A stretch of 55,236 nucleotides of DNA from Pseudomonadota bacterium. GTDB lineage: Bacteria; Desulfobacterota; Desulfovibrionia; Desulfovibrionales; Desulfomicrobiaceae. Position numbers and translations under genes: made by a program. Below are positions 7,561 to 16,494 of the stretch, piece after piece (positions within the stretch are counted from its first letter, which is position 1; each line of letters opens with the position of its first letter). The notes beneath the pieces are model-generated. The model ran no database searches. It worked only from the letters and a program-made list of their open reading frames with translations, and was not told where the DNA came from. The stretch lies in the NCBI GenBank assembly GCA_023393525.1, contig JAEWKZ010000016.1, forward strand, positions 1 to 55,236, given 5' to 3'.

Positions 7561-9897
7561 TCAGGCGGGCCAGAACATGGGCAGCAGCCAGACCGACACC
7601 AAAAGCGACACGACGGTCAGCGGCACCCCGACCTTGACATAATCCGTGAACTTGTATCCGCCCGGACCCATGACCAGCAGATGGGCCGGATGGGACAGGG
7701 GGCTGGCGAAGCTCGACGAGGCGGCGATGGCCACGGTCATCATCAGGAGCTGCGGCGAGATGCCGAGCCTCGCCGCCGTGCCCAGGGCCACCGGAGCCAT
7801 GAGCACCACCAGCGCCGCCGTGGGAATGACCTGGGTGCCCAGCACCGTGACCCCGAAAAGCGTGGCCACCACCCAGCGCGGGCCCAGATCTCCGACCAGG
7901 GCGATGAGGGCCTCGGCCCCCATCTGCGCCGCCCCGGTATTCTCGATGGCCACACCCAGGGGCAGCATGCTGGCGATGAGAAAGACCACCTTCCACTCGA
8001 TGGCCTGATAGGCCTCCTCCATCTTCAGGCAACCGGTGACGACCATGACCGCCACGCCGGTCAGCGCGGCGATGGCGATGGGCACCAGGCCCAGAATGGC
8101 GCTGCCGAGCACCGCGATCATGACCGCAGCGGCCACGGGCGCCTTGTGCAGACGCGGAGCCTGGGCCGCGGCCTGATCCAGAACGAGGAAATCGTCGTCG
8201 CGGGCTACGGCCTCCAGGCTCTGACGCGGGCCATAGACCAGAAGGGCGTCGCCGAACTGCAGGGGCATGTCCTGCAAGCCCGCGCGGCTGGCCCGTCCCT
8301 TGCGCAGAATGGCCAGGACGCTCAGGCCGTAATGGTCGCGAAAAAGCAGGTCGTTCAAGGTCTTTCCAGCCAGGGTCGTGCGGGGCGAAAGCAGCACTTC
8401 GGCCAGGCCGATCTGCTGCGATTCCAGCTCCGCCGCCAGCCGCGACGACTGCTCCGAGACCTCCAGGTCCTGCAAACCCTCGAACACGTCGATATCGCGC
8501 TTGCGTCCCTGGACCACCAGCAGGTCACCGGCCTGCACCGTTTCCTCCGGCGCCGGCAGACAGATCACGTCGCCGCCGCGCGCCAGTCCCACCACGGTCA
8601 GCCCGAAAGCGTTGCCCAGGCGGCTCTCCACCAGATTGTGTCCGGTCAGCGCCGATCCGTGCGGGACCCGCACGGAACAAAGGCTCAATTCTTCGCACGC
8701 GGCCCGTTGGCCAGGGCCTTCCGTCACAGGCGCAAGGCCCTCCACCAGCCCCTGCCCGGCAAGGCGCTCCAAGGCGGTGGGCTCGCCCTGCAGGACGAGG
8801 CGGTCTCCCTCCTGAAAATGATGACGCCTGAATTCCTCCAGGCACTCTCCGGTGGACGTGTCGAGGGCCAAAACATGCACCCGGTGGTCGCGGCGCAATC
8901 CGCTTTCGGCCAGGGTCCGTCCCAGAAGGGGAGATCCCTTGCCGATGAAACCGCCGGCGACCACCAGCCTGCGCGTGACCTCGGCGGTTTCCGGTCCGCC
9001 TTCCTCAACCCGCAAATGGCGGCTGCCGTGAAAGCGGCTGACCTGATCCGTCTGACCGTGGACAATGACCAGATCCCCCGCCTGCAAGGTGTCCTGCGCC
9101 CTGGGAGCAAGAATCAGCTCTCCGGCGCGGTGCAGCCCGACCACCGTCAGGTACAGGGCCGACCCCAGACGGCTCTCGGCCAGGGTGCGTCCCACAAGGG
9201 GCGAAGCCGGTGGAAGCTCGATGGAAAAAATATGCGACCCGACCTGATAGGACGACTCGATGGTCCCCTTCTTCCCGCCCGACCCATCACCCTTGGGCAG
9301 CAGGCGCAGACCGATGGTGACGGTGAAGACGATGCCGGCCACGACCACGGCGGCGGTGATGGGCGTGAAATCGAAAAGGGCGAAAGGCGTCAGTCCCGCA
9401 GCGCGCAGGGCGTCCGTGGCCAGGATGTTCGGAGGCGTGGAAATCCCCGTGAACGGGCCGCCGAGCAGGCAGCCCAGGGCCATGGGCATGAGCAGACGCG
9501 CGGGCGGCCGACCGCTGCGACGGGCCAGATCCATGGTCGCGGGCATGAGGATGGCGGCCACGGTGGTGGTGTTGATGAGAGCCGAAAGGATGCTGGCCGC
9601 AGTCATGAGGGCGATGACCAGGACCGCCTCGCTGCCGCGCGCGAAGTGCTGGAGGGGCTGTCCGATGCGGTAGGCCACTCCTGTGCGGGTCAGTCCTGCG
9701 GACAGGATGAACATGGCCCAGACGGTAATGACGGCGGGGCTGCTGAACCCGGCCACGGCCTCCTCCGGAGAGACCAGCCCGGTCAGGGCCAGGGCGGCCA
9801 GGACCATGAGTCCGACCACATCCACAGGAAGCCATCCACCGATGAACAGAACCAGGGCGGCGAAGACGATGAAAAGCAGAACAACGAGAAGCACCAT
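7561..9897 (-). CDS. SLC13/DASS-type permease with four RCK_C (TrkA-C) domains
   Basis: The 778-residue protein is an inner-membrane anion/Na+ symporter-like permease. A membrane half near the N-terminus contains SALINTTTVAAILMP and GGPFTGISTPPNILA-type motifs, and a second membrane half near the C-terminus contains GTQVIPTAALVVLMAPVAL and ASSSFASPLSHPAHLLV. Between them lies a long cytoplasmic insert holding four TrkA-C-like repeats, each ending in a QAGDLVIVHG-type strand (roughly residues 218-280, 308-365, 400-465 and 492-560). Most members have two. The start at 9897 was chosen because GGAG stands upstream and the first membrane segment begins at once; the frame is open for 53 more codons. 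The substrate cannot be told; sulfate, dicarboxylate or other oxyanions are possible. Confidence 0.82.
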   Translation of the reverse strand: MVLLVVLLFIVFAALVLFIGGWLPVDVVGLMVLAALALTGLVSPEEAVAGFSSPAVITVWAMFILSAGLTRTGVAYRIGQPLQHFARGSEAVLVIALMTAASILSALINTTTVAAILMPATMDLARRSGRPPARLLMPMALGCLLGGPFTGISTPPNILATDALRAAGLTPFALFDFTPITAAVVVAGIVFTVTIGLRLLPKGDGSGGKKGTIESSYQVGSHIFSIELPPASPLVGRTLAESRLGSALYLTVVGLHRAGELILAPRAQDTLQAGDLVIVHGQTDQVSRFHGSRHLRVEEGGPETAEVTRRLVVAGGFIGKGSPLLGRTLAESGLRRDHRVHVLALDTSTGECLEEFRRHHFQEGDRLVLQGEPTALERLAGQGLVEGLAPVTEGPGQRAACEELSLCSVRVPHGSALTGHNLVESRLGNAFGLTVVGLARGGDVICLPAPEETVQAGDLLVVQGRKRDIDVFEGLQDLEVSEQSSRLAAELESQQIGLAEVLLSPRTTLAGKTLNDLLFRDHYGLSVLAILRKGRASRAGLQDMPLQFGDALLVYGPRQSLEAVARDDDFLVLDQAAAQAPRLHKAPVAAAVMIAVLGSAILGLVPIAIAALTGVAVMVVTGCLKMEEAYQAIEWKVVFLIASMLPLGVAIENTGAAQMGAEALIALVGDLGPRWVVATLFGVTVLGTQVIPTAALVVLMAPVALGTAARLGISPQLLMMTVAIAASSSFASPLSHPAHLLVMGPGGYKFTDYVKVGVPLTVVSLLVSVWLLPMFWPA

Positions 9898-10173
9898 GAT
9901 TGCTTTGGCTCCGAGCTTGGGTTGACGAACAAATTCGAACCGGCGGGCGTGACGGCGGATGCCCCGGATCAAAAGCCGCAGACAGGCCGGACAGGCGTGC
10001 AAGGCATTGAGTCCCTGCATTCCGGGAACATGACGCGGCATGCGGACCGGGGTCAAGAACGAAAACGCGATGCGAAGAGAACATCCCGCGTCCTGCCCGT
10101 TACGGGCGGGCCGGGCGAATCACGCCAGAGGCGCAAACCGTTTCGCCTGGGCTTTCTGCCGGCAAGGAATGTG

Positions 10174-10217
10174 AAAGACGCCGGATGAGCATGCGGACCT
10201 TGTCATCCGGCGTCTTT
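10174..10217. terminator. Strong inverted repeat, terminator of the chemoreceptor gene
   Basis: A perfect 15-bp stem (10174-10188 with 10203-10217, core GACGCCGGATGA, 14-nt loop) begins and ends with AAA/TTT. It stands 27 nt after the chemoreceptor stop on the minus strand and before the SLC13 gene. The tail is only three T residues on either strand. Confidence 0.65.
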
Positions 10218-10244
10218 GGCGGCGCCGTGTTCTCGAATCAGGGT

Positions 10245-11927
10245 CTAGATCTTGAACTTGCTCACCATTTCGTCGAGATTTTCGGCTAGACGGGACAAGG
10301 ATTGCGAATTGGCGTGCATGGACTGGGCGGTTTGGGCCACTTCGCCCGAAGCGGCATTGACCGAGGCCACATCCCGGGCGATGGTGCGCAGCACCCCGTC
10401 GGCCTGCGTCACGTTCTCGTTGACCTGTTGCACGCCGATGGAGGCCTGCCCGACGTTGTCGGCGATGTCTCGGGTCGTCACGGACTGCTCTTCCACCGCC
10501 ACCGCGATGCTGCCCACGATGGAGTCCACGTCGTTGATGACGTTGCTGATCTGGCCGATTTCCTGCACCGTCTGGCCGGTGGTCTGCTGAATACCCAGGA
10601 TCTTGCCCCGGATCTCCTCCGTGGCGTGAGCGGTCTGTTGCGCCAATTCCTTGATTTCATTGGCGACGACGGCAAAACCGCGCCCCGCTTCTCCCGCCCG
10701 GGCCGCCTCGATGGTCGCGTTCAGGGCCAGCAGATTGGTCTGGGAGGAAATGGCCGAGATGGCCTCCGTAACCTTGCCGATATCCTGAGCCGCCGTGCCG
10801 AGCTCGTTGACCTGAACCGAGGCCTTTCCAGCCGCCGCGACGGCCTGGCCGGTTATTTCCTTGGCCTTGCCCGTGCTGACTGAAATTTCCGTGATGGTGG
10901 CGCTCATCTCTTCGGAACTCGTGGCCACGGTGCCTATATTCACGGTGAACTGCTCCATGGAGGCTGCGACGCTGTTCATGTTCGCGCTCATTTCCTCCGC
11001 CGAGGCGGCAACAGTGTTGGAAGTTCCGGTCATGACCGTGGAAGAGTCGCTCAGGCTGCCCGCCAATTCCAGCAGCGTGTGCGAGGCCTGGCTGACCTGG
11101 CCTGAATTGCGGGCGACGTCTTTGATGATGTTGTGCACCCTTTCCACGAACTGGTTGAACCACTCGGCCAACTCCTGCGTTTCCGTGCCGGACTGGTCCT
11201 TGATCCTTTTGGTCAGATCGCCCTCGCCCTCGGCGATGTCGCGCAGCATGGCGATCATGCGCCCCAGAGGCTTGGTGATGCCGTTGGAGATAAAAAGGGT
11301 CAGCAAGCCGCCGACAAAGATGCTGCCAAAGGTGATGACCGCCAGAACGAGCTTGAGACGATCAAAGGCGCTCGCCGCTTCACGGCCCGCATCGGCGGCG
11401 TCGTTCTCGACGATTTCGGTCAGTTTGTTGATGTGCTCGCGCATGATGTCGAATTTTTCAGCGCCTTCCGTCACGGCCAATTCCACGGCCTCGGGGCTCA
11501 CGTCTCCGGAGGACGCGGCGCGCAAGGCGATGATCTTTTTCGAAACCTCTTCCCAGGCCGCCCTGTCCCTGTCGTACTGACCAACCAGGCCCTTCTTCTC
11601 TTCCGAGAAACTGACCTCGATGAATTTCTTCAAACGGCTGTCCGCCTGCTCCATGTTTTCCTTGTAGGATTTCATGTTGCTCTCATACTCGGCGGATCCG
11701 GGAACGCTCAGAAGCAGGCCCCGCTCGGCCAGAATCATCTGGTGCAGGTCGCGGTCGGCTTCAAGCAGGACCGCCGTTCCCGGCAAGTCGCGTCCAAGCA
11801 CCAACGACAGCTTTTCGTTGATGGACGTGGCCATGAAAAATGCGACCAGCCCCATGATCCCGATCAACGCGACATTAAGACCAAGGATGACGAACAAACG
11901 TCCTCGGATGCGAAAAGAACGTAACAT
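10245..11927 (-). CDS. Methyl-accepting chemotaxis protein
   Basis: This 560-residue transmembrane chemoreceptor has an N-terminal membrane segment (residues about 8-32), a periplasmic helical sensor of the four-helix-bundle kind, a second membrane segment (LVLAVITFGSIFVGGLLTLFIS), a HAMP domain (ITKPLGRMIAMLRDIAEGEGDLT) and a long signalling coiled coil. The hairpin tip reads QTNLLALNATIEAARAGEAGRGFAVVANEIKELA and should bind CheA and CheW. The start at 11927 has GGAG six bases ahead; the frame extends upstream without a ribosome site. The ligand is unknown. Its signalling tip is nearly identical to that of the receptor at 49901, which suggests the same chemotaxis pathway. Confidence 0.92.
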   Translation of the reverse strand: MLRSFRIRGRLFVILGLNVALIGIMGLVAFFMATSINEKLSLVLGRDLPGTAVLLEADRDLHQMILAERGLLLSVPGSAEYESNMKSYKENMEQADSRLKKFIEVSFSEEKKGLVGQYDRDRAAWEEVSKKIIALRAASSGDVSPEAVELAVTEGAEKFDIMREHINKLTEIVENDAADAGREAASAFDRLKLVLAVITFGSIFVGGLLTLFISNGITKPLGRMIAMLRDIAEGEGDLTKRIKDQSGTETQELAEWFNQFVERVHNIIKDVARNSGQVSQASHTLLELAGSLSDSSTVMTGTSNTVAASAEEMSANMNSVAASMEQFTVNIGTVATSSEEMSATITEISVSTGKAKEITGQAVAAAGKASVQVNELGTAAQDIGKVTEAISAISSQTNLLALNATIEAARAGEAGRGFAVVANEIKELAQQTAHATEEIRGKILGIQQTTGQTVQEIGQISNVINDVDSIVGSIAVAVEEQSVTTRDIADNVGQASIGVQQVNENVTQADGVLRTIARDVASVNAASGEVAQTAQSMHANSQSLSRLAENLDEMVSKFKI

Positions 11928-12117
11928 GGCCACTCCTATGCAGCAGGGTGAAGGGAAACAATCCTGACATACAAAAACACGAATTCCGGAATTTTGCAAC
12001 ACACCGGCCAGACGATACATTCTCTCCCGTTCGACAGGCCCCGCGCCTTGGAGTAGGTTGCGGCAAACGACCCGCGACTGCGGCCATGCCGTAGACGCCG
12101 CAACGTCGGGAGGCTTC

Positions 12118-13350
12118 ATGTACCTGACCGCCATGACCCATCGGGACGAACTCTTCGACCTGACCATGCGCTGGATGAACGACGACTTCCACCCGGAAGA
12201 CGGGGAAACCCTGACCCGGATATTCGTCTATGAAAGCGCCATCTCGGCCCTGGTCATCGAACGCGTCCTTCGCCTGCTCGGCAAATTTTTGGACGCCCCG
12301 CTCAACGCGCGGCGGGTGCGCTTCAAGCACGATCTGCGCGAGCGCATCCTCGCGCACCTTGGAGTCCACTCGCCACGAGTGGATGAGCTGGCACAGAATT
12401 TCCGCGACAACCCCACGTATTTTTTCCCCTTCCTGCCCGTGGACGCCCTGGTCGTCACCGACGGCGCATCCCGGCTGCTGGCCCTGGGACGCGTCAAACG
12501 GATGGCCCGCGTGGCGGAAAAGGTGTCCTTTCGTCTGGTGGAGGCGCTCTTCAAGGAAATCCAGGCCAAGGCGAAAAGCTTTGCCCAGCAGCGGGCGATG
12601 CTGGCCGGGGTGCCCCTGGACGCCTTTGTCAGTTCGGACGAAGCGATGCAGAACGATTTCCTGCGGGCCGAGGAAGCCGTGGCCCACAGCTTCAAGGACA
12701 AGAACATCCACATCGGGGCCGAAGCCCTGACCATAAACGACATCCTCGGCTTCAAGATCATCGCGCCCCAGGAAACCCTCGACAAACTCCCGGCCATGCT
12801 GGGCGAGGAACGGGGGGTGCGCGTGGCGGAAATTCAGGAACACCGCGGCAATTACAACGCCGTCAACCTGTTGCTGGACCTTGATCTTCCGCCCACGGAC
12901 ACCCTGACCGCGCGCCTGCGCGACATGGACTGGAGCCTGGCCGGCCAGCGCGGGCTGGACCCGGACGATGTCCGGCGAAGTATCGGGAAGTACGTGATGG
13001 AAGGGACGGGTTCGGTCAGGATCGAACTTATCCTGACCACCCCGGAGGAACTGATGGAGGCGGAATTCGGCCGCTCCATCCACGAGCTGCGCATCCTGCG
13101 GCTGCGCCAAAGGCAGGCCTACTGCGGTCCTCTCGGGCAAAACGCGGGCTACCTGATCGAGTACATGCTCACCCTGGCCGCATCGCCAACGGTCCGCATT
13201 CCGGAAATACCGGTCAAGATGTACGGACGCTATCTGCCCGAGGAAATCGAGGCCCTGAAATCCGCCCTGCGCGGCAATGCCTTTGACGAAGGGCTGCTCG
13301 GCACGTTCTGCATGCGCCAGGGAACATGCGAAATGACAGGGGACGATTAG
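12118..13350 (+). CDS. Hypothetical protein with weak RelA/SpoT-like features
   Basis: The 410-residue protein is soluble and mostly helical in its first half. The second half holds INDILGFKIIAPQ, then IQEHRGNYNAVNLLLDLDL, then VRIELILTTPEELMEAEFG. These three stretches occur in the order and spacing expected of a RelA/SpoT nucleotidyltransferase fold (D-I-x-G-h-R, G-Y-x-x-h-H and E-I-Q-h-R blocks), but the key residues are only partly kept. An inactive or altered nucleotidyltransferase is a possibility, not a conclusion. GGGAGG lies before the ATG at 12118. It is divergent from the chemoreceptor gene and stands alone. Confidence 0.6.
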   Translation: MYLTAMTHRDELFDLTMRWMNDDFHPEDGETLTRIFVYESAISALVIERVLRLLGKFLDAPLNARRVRFKHDLRERILAHLGVHSPRVDELAQNFRDNPTYFFPFLPVDALVVTDGASRLLALGRVKRMARVAEKVSFRLVEALFKEIQAKAKSFAQQRAMLAGVPLDAFVSSDEAMQNDFLRAEEAVAHSFKDKNIHIGAEALTINDILGFKIIAPQETLDKLPAMLGEERGVRVAEIQEHRGNYNAVNLLLDLDLPPTDTLTARLRDMDWSLAGQRGLDPDDVRRSIGKYVMEGTGSVRIELILTTPEELMEAEFGRSIHELRILRLRQRQAYCGPLGQNAGYLIEYMLTLAASPTVRIPEIPVKMYGRYLPEEIEALKSALRGNAFDEGLLGTFCMRQGTCEMTGDD

Positions 13351-13409
13351 AGCGGAAGCACCGGACCACGGAACCCACCCTCAAACGACGGCGGGACTGA
13401 AAACGCTGG

Positions 13410-14207
13410 CTATCCGACTCGTTTTGTTCCGGCCCGGCCAACGCCCCGCCCGGCCCTGGCCACAAGCCACAGCCCGGTCAGAATGCACGGAATGCTCAGC
13501 CACTGCCCGACGGTCAGAAAATAACCCGCTTCATAGGCGGCCTGCGGCGTCTTGAAGAATTCAAGCACAAGACGGGCGGCAAACACCAGCACCAGGAAGT
13601 TTCCGGCGAGCAGGCCTTGGCGGCTGCGCACGCCAGGCGCACGCCAGGCCGAATAAAGAACCGCGAAGATCATGAGATAGGCCGCCGCCTCGTAAAGCTG
13701 CACGGGATGGCGAGGAAGATCGTCCACCCGCTCGAAAATCACGGCCCAGGAGGCGATGGTCGGCATGCCCACGATTTCGGAGTTCATGAAATTGCCGATG
13801 CGGATGAACGCTCCGCCCAGCGCGGCGGGCACGGCGATGCGGTCCAGCAGCCACCAGAAAGGGTGCTTCCCTTTCCGGGCAAAGGCCCACACGGCGAGAA
13901 GAATTCCGATCACCCCGCCATGACTGGCCAGCCCTCCTTCCCAGATCTTTAAAATATCAAGGGGATTGGACAGATAATAGACCGGATCGTAGAGCAGGCA
14001 GTGCCCAAGCCTGGCGCCGACAAGGGCGCCGATGACCACAAACCCAAGCAGGGAGTCCAAATCGTTCTTATCCCGCCCTTCCCGCGCGAACATGCGGCCC
14101 ATGATCCGCAATCCGGCAATGAAGGCGGCGGCGAAAAGCAGTCCATACCAATGGATGGACAGGGGGCCGATGCTCACGGCGATGGGATCGGCGTTCCAAA
14201 CAAACAT
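13410..14207 (-). CDS. lgt: Phosphatidylglycerol-prolipoprotein diacylglyceryl transferase
   Basis: Lgt, 265 residues, attaches diacylglycerol from phosphatidylglycerol to the lipobox cysteine of prolipoproteins in the inner membrane. The family signature GGAFIRIGNFMNSEIVG (residues 131-147) and the loop GGLASHGG with its histidine (His96) are both present, together with seven or so membrane segments. AGGAG precedes the ATG at 14207. The gene follows the ArsP-like permease on the same strand by 56 bases but is unrelated in function. The lipoprotein at 21099 is an obvious local substrate. Confidence 0.95.
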   Translation of the reverse strand: MFVWNADPIAVSIGPLSIHWYGLLFAAAFIAGLRIMGRMFAREGRDKNDLDSLLGFVVIGALVGARLGHCLLYDPVYYLSNPLDILKIWEGGLASHGGVIGILLAVWAFARKGKHPFWWLLDRIAVPAALGGAFIRIGNFMNSEIVGMPTIASWAVIFERVDDLPRHPVQLYEAAAYLMIFAVLYSAWRAPGVRSRQGLLAGNFLVLVFAARLVLEFFKTPQAAYEAGYFLTVGQWLSIPCILTGLWLVARAGRGVGRAGTKRVG

Positions 14208-14263
14208 GAACGGGCTCCTGTGAATACTGTTTTCGCAAGACCTGGTCGCAAACACCGCCGGGG

Positions 14264-15565
14264 TCAACCCCAGACAGATCCGTACAAGAGCCCGGAAAAC
14301 GTGGCCATGACTATGACCAGGCTGACGAAGACCACGGTCTTCTTCACGCCCATGATGCTATTGATGACCAGCATGTTCGGCAGGCTGAGCGCCGGCCCAG
14401 CCAACAGCAGGGCCAGGGCCGGGCCCTTGCCCATGCCCGCGCCGATGAGCCCTTGCAGGATGGGCACCTCGGTCAGGGTGGCGAAGTACATGAAGGCCCC
14501 GGCGAAGGAGGCGAAGAAGTTGGCCCAGAAGGAATTGCCGCCCACGGCCCCGGCCACCCACTGCGAGGGAATGAGGCCTTCGTTGCCCACGCGGCCCAGC
14601 AGCGCCCCGGCGACGAGAACGCCGAACAGCAGAAGCGGCAGGATCTGCTTGGCGAAACCCCAGGACGAGGAGAACCAGTCCCCGACCTCACCGTCATCGG
14701 TGCTGGTGAAGGCGGACAGGCCGATGACGCCGGCCGTGAAAGCGAAAAGCGGCTGCTCGGGAATAGCAAGCGCAAGCAGGACGACTGGAACGGCCGCGAC
14801 GCCGACCTTCCAGGCCTTTACGCTAAACCAGGCCACGAGCATCACGCCCAGCGCCACGGAAAAGATCGAGGTCAGTATCCACTTGGCGTTGAAAATCGCG
14901 GCCCACAGCCCGGAATCGGCCTGCGGCGCGCCCCAGTTGGCGAAGACCAGGATGGCGACCATGGAGGCGAAATAGAGGGCGTTCTGCCACAGGGGGCGTT
15001 TCACGTCCTCCTCGATCTGCGCCATCTGCATGACCTGCCGCTCGGCCTCCTCCTTGCGGAAGAAGAAGTGCATCAATAGGCCGATGACCACGCTGAACAG
15101 GATGGCTCCCACGGCGCGGGCGATGCCCATTTCAGGCCCCAGAATGCGGGCCGTCATGACGATGGCCAGCACGTTGATGGCCGGCCCGGAGTAGAGGAAC
15201 GCGCAGGCCGGGCCAAGCCCAGCGCCCATGCGGTAGATGCCCGCGAACAGAGGCAGCACCGTGCAGGAGCACACGGCCAGGATGGTGCCGGAGACGGCGG
15301 CCACGCCGTAGGCCAGAACCTTGTCGGCCTTGGCCCCCAGGTACTTCATGACCGCGCCCTGGCTGACGAAGACCGAGATGGCGCCGGCGATGAAGAAGGC
15401 CGGAATCAGGCACAGGAGAACATGCTCTCTTGCGTACCATTTGACGAGATGAAAGGCTTCGAGGATGGCGTTGTCAAAACGCGGCAAACCGACTGGCAGA
15501 TAAAAACAGGCCAGGAAAACGGTCACGATAATGGCCAGCGGCCTCCACTCTTCTTTCCAGTTCAT
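14264..15565 (-). CDS. ArsP/DUF318-family permease
   Basis: This 433-residue polytopic protein belongs to the permease family PF03773, judged from VSQGAVMKYLGAKADKVLAYG, TILAVCSCTVLPLFAGIYRMGAGLGPACAFLYSGPAINVLA (quoted here only as landmarks) and, near the end, TEVPILQGLIGAGMGKGPALALLLAGPALSLPN. The CSCT pair in the fourth segment is a hallmark. Some members (ArsP) export trivalent methylarsenicals; others are uncharacterised. It is divergent from arsR with an operator-like palindrome between them, which points to ArsR control. The start at 15565 follows a purine-rich GGGAA; an ATG five codons upstream is an alternative. The link to organoarsenical export is inference from context. Confidence 0.85.
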   Translation of the reverse strand: MNWKEEWRPLAIIVTVFLACFYLPVGLPRFDNAILEAFHLVKWYAREHVLLCLIPAFFIAGAISVFVSQGAVMKYLGAKADKVLAYGVAAVSGTILAVCSCTVLPLFAGIYRMGAGLGPACAFLYSGPAINVLAIVMTARILGPEMGIARAVGAILFSVVIGLLMHFFFRKEEAERQVMQMAQIEEDVKRPLWQNALYFASMVAILVFANWGAPQADSGLWAAIFNAKWILTSIFSVALGVMLVAWFSVKAWKVGVAAVPVVLLALAIPEQPLFAFTAGVIGLSAFTSTDDGEVGDWFSSSWGFAKQILPLLLFGVLVAGALLGRVGNEGLIPSQWVAGAVGGNSFWANFFASFAGAFMYFATLTEVPILQGLIGAGMGKGPALALLLAGPALSLPNMLVINSIMGVKKTVVFVSLVIVMATFSGLLYGSVWG

Positions 15566-15604
15566 GCATTCCCGTCCCATGTTACAGTTTGACCAAATGA
15601 ACGC

Positions 15605-15620
15605 TTGGCCATATAGCCAA
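15605..15620. promoter_or_regulatory. Probable ArsR operator between the permease and arsR
   Basis: The 16-bp imperfect palindrome TTGGCCATATAGCCAA sits in the 75-bp divergent interval, 20 bases before the arsR start. ArsR/SmtB repressors bind AT-centred inverted repeats of about this size next to their own gene. No binding data are available here. Confidence 0.55.
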
Positions 15621-15640
15621 ATAAACACGCGAGGACAACC

Positions 15641-15961
15641 ATGCTTTTTCCCATTTCCCCCACCAGGGAAGATTTCGAGGCCCGCGCCAAGGTCATGAAA
15701 GCCCTGGCCCATCCCACCCGCCTCCTGATGATCGAGGAGCTTTCGCGCGGCGAGCGCTGCGTGTGCGAGCTGCGCGATCTGGCGGACTGCGACCTGTCCA
15801 CGGTCTCCAAGCACCTGTCGCTGCTCAAGAACGCGGGCATCGTCGAGGATGAAAAACGCGGCAAGCAGGTCTACTACCGCCTGCGCGTGCCCTGCGTGCT
15901 GAATTTCTTTCATTGCCTGGATTCGGTGCTCACCGCCCGGGACAGGCTGACAGGCCTTTGA
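15641..15961 (+). CDS. arsR: ArsR-family metalloregulatory repressor
   Basis: A 106-residue winged-helix regulator. The DNA-reading helix is in DLSTVSKHLSLLKNAGIV, followed by the wing EDEKRGKQVYYRL. The CVCEL pair (Cys40 and Cys42 in ERCVCELRDL) matches the ArsR metal-thiol site, so As(III) or Sb(III) is the likely inducer. It heads a rightward set of redox and arsenic genes and is divergent from the ArsP-like permease. Its stop codon lies inside a 125-bp long inverted repeat, so the mRNA ends in a large hairpin. Confidence 0.92.
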   Translation: MLFPISPTREDFEARAKVMKALAHPTRLLMIEELSRGERCVCELRDLADCDLSTVSKHLSLLKNAGIVEDEKRGKQVYYRLRVPCVLNFFHCLDSVLTARDRLTGL

Positions 15962-16075
15962 AAAACGGCGATCTGCTGCGTCAGCGAAAAAATCCAGACC
16001 GCTTATGTATGCGCAATACACTGCGCATCCTGGATTTTTTCGCTTCCTTGCATCTCACCATTTTTGAAAGGCCTG
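15951..16075. repeat. 125-bp palindromic dispersed repeat, copy 1
   Basis: The element opens with CAGGCCTTTGAAAAA and closes with its near-reverse complement. Inner matching arms are GCGAAAAAATCCAG and CTGGATTTTTTCGC, with an inner stem ATGCGCA/TGCGCAT around the centre. The whole would fold into one long hairpin overlapping the arsR stop codon. A related sequence in the opposite orientation occurs at 51837-51926, so this is a dispersed family rather than a simple terminator. Confidence 0.8.
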
Positions 16076-16159
16076 TGAATTTAAATTTGTATGTCAATCA
16101 TGTGTAGACTCATTCTTGGCCGCAAGGCCAATTGAAACTTCAACCGTTACGGAGCTGTC

Positions 16160-16396
16160 ATGAAAAAAGTTCACGTCATGGGCCCTGGCTGCCCCAAGTG
16201 CACCGAAACCTTCAAGATCGTCGAAGCGGCCATAGCTGAAACCGGCGTGGAAGCCAGTCTGGAGAAAGTCACCGACTTCACCGAGATCGCCAAGTTCGGC
16301 GTGTTCACCACCCCGGCCGTGGCCGTGGACGGCACGGTCAAGGTCATGGGCAAGGTGCCCAAGAAGGCCGACGTGGCGGCCTGGCTGACCGCCTGA
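16160..16396 (+). CDS. Small thioredoxin-fold protein (redox-active disulfide protein type)
   Basis: At 78 residues this is the compact thioredoxin-like family often encoded beside DUF318 permeases. The redox pair is CPKC (Cys11-Cys14), and the cis-proline strand is VFTTPAVAVDG. It is cytoplasmic, with no signal sequence. GGAG precedes the ATG. It could supply electrons to the arsenate reductase or deliver a metal or thiol to the permease; context supports a role in metalloid handling but does not decide which. Confidence 0.85.
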   Translation: MKKVHVMGPGCPKCTETFKIVEAAIAETGVEASLEKVTDFTEIAKFGVFTTPAVAVDGTVKVMGKVPKKADVAAWLTA

Positions 16397-16494
16397 TACG
16401 CGCCTGCCCCGATCCTGTCCCGCGAACCGCTTCGGGGCAGGATGCGCCGAATCAACCACCGGCTTGCCCAACCATCCCTTGCACCGAGGTTTGC

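Noticed and set aside
7552..10188. Long plus-strand frame opposite the SLC13 gene
   Set aside because: The translation is Q/G/R/H-rich without hydrophobic or domain pattern, while the other strand encodes a clear permease.
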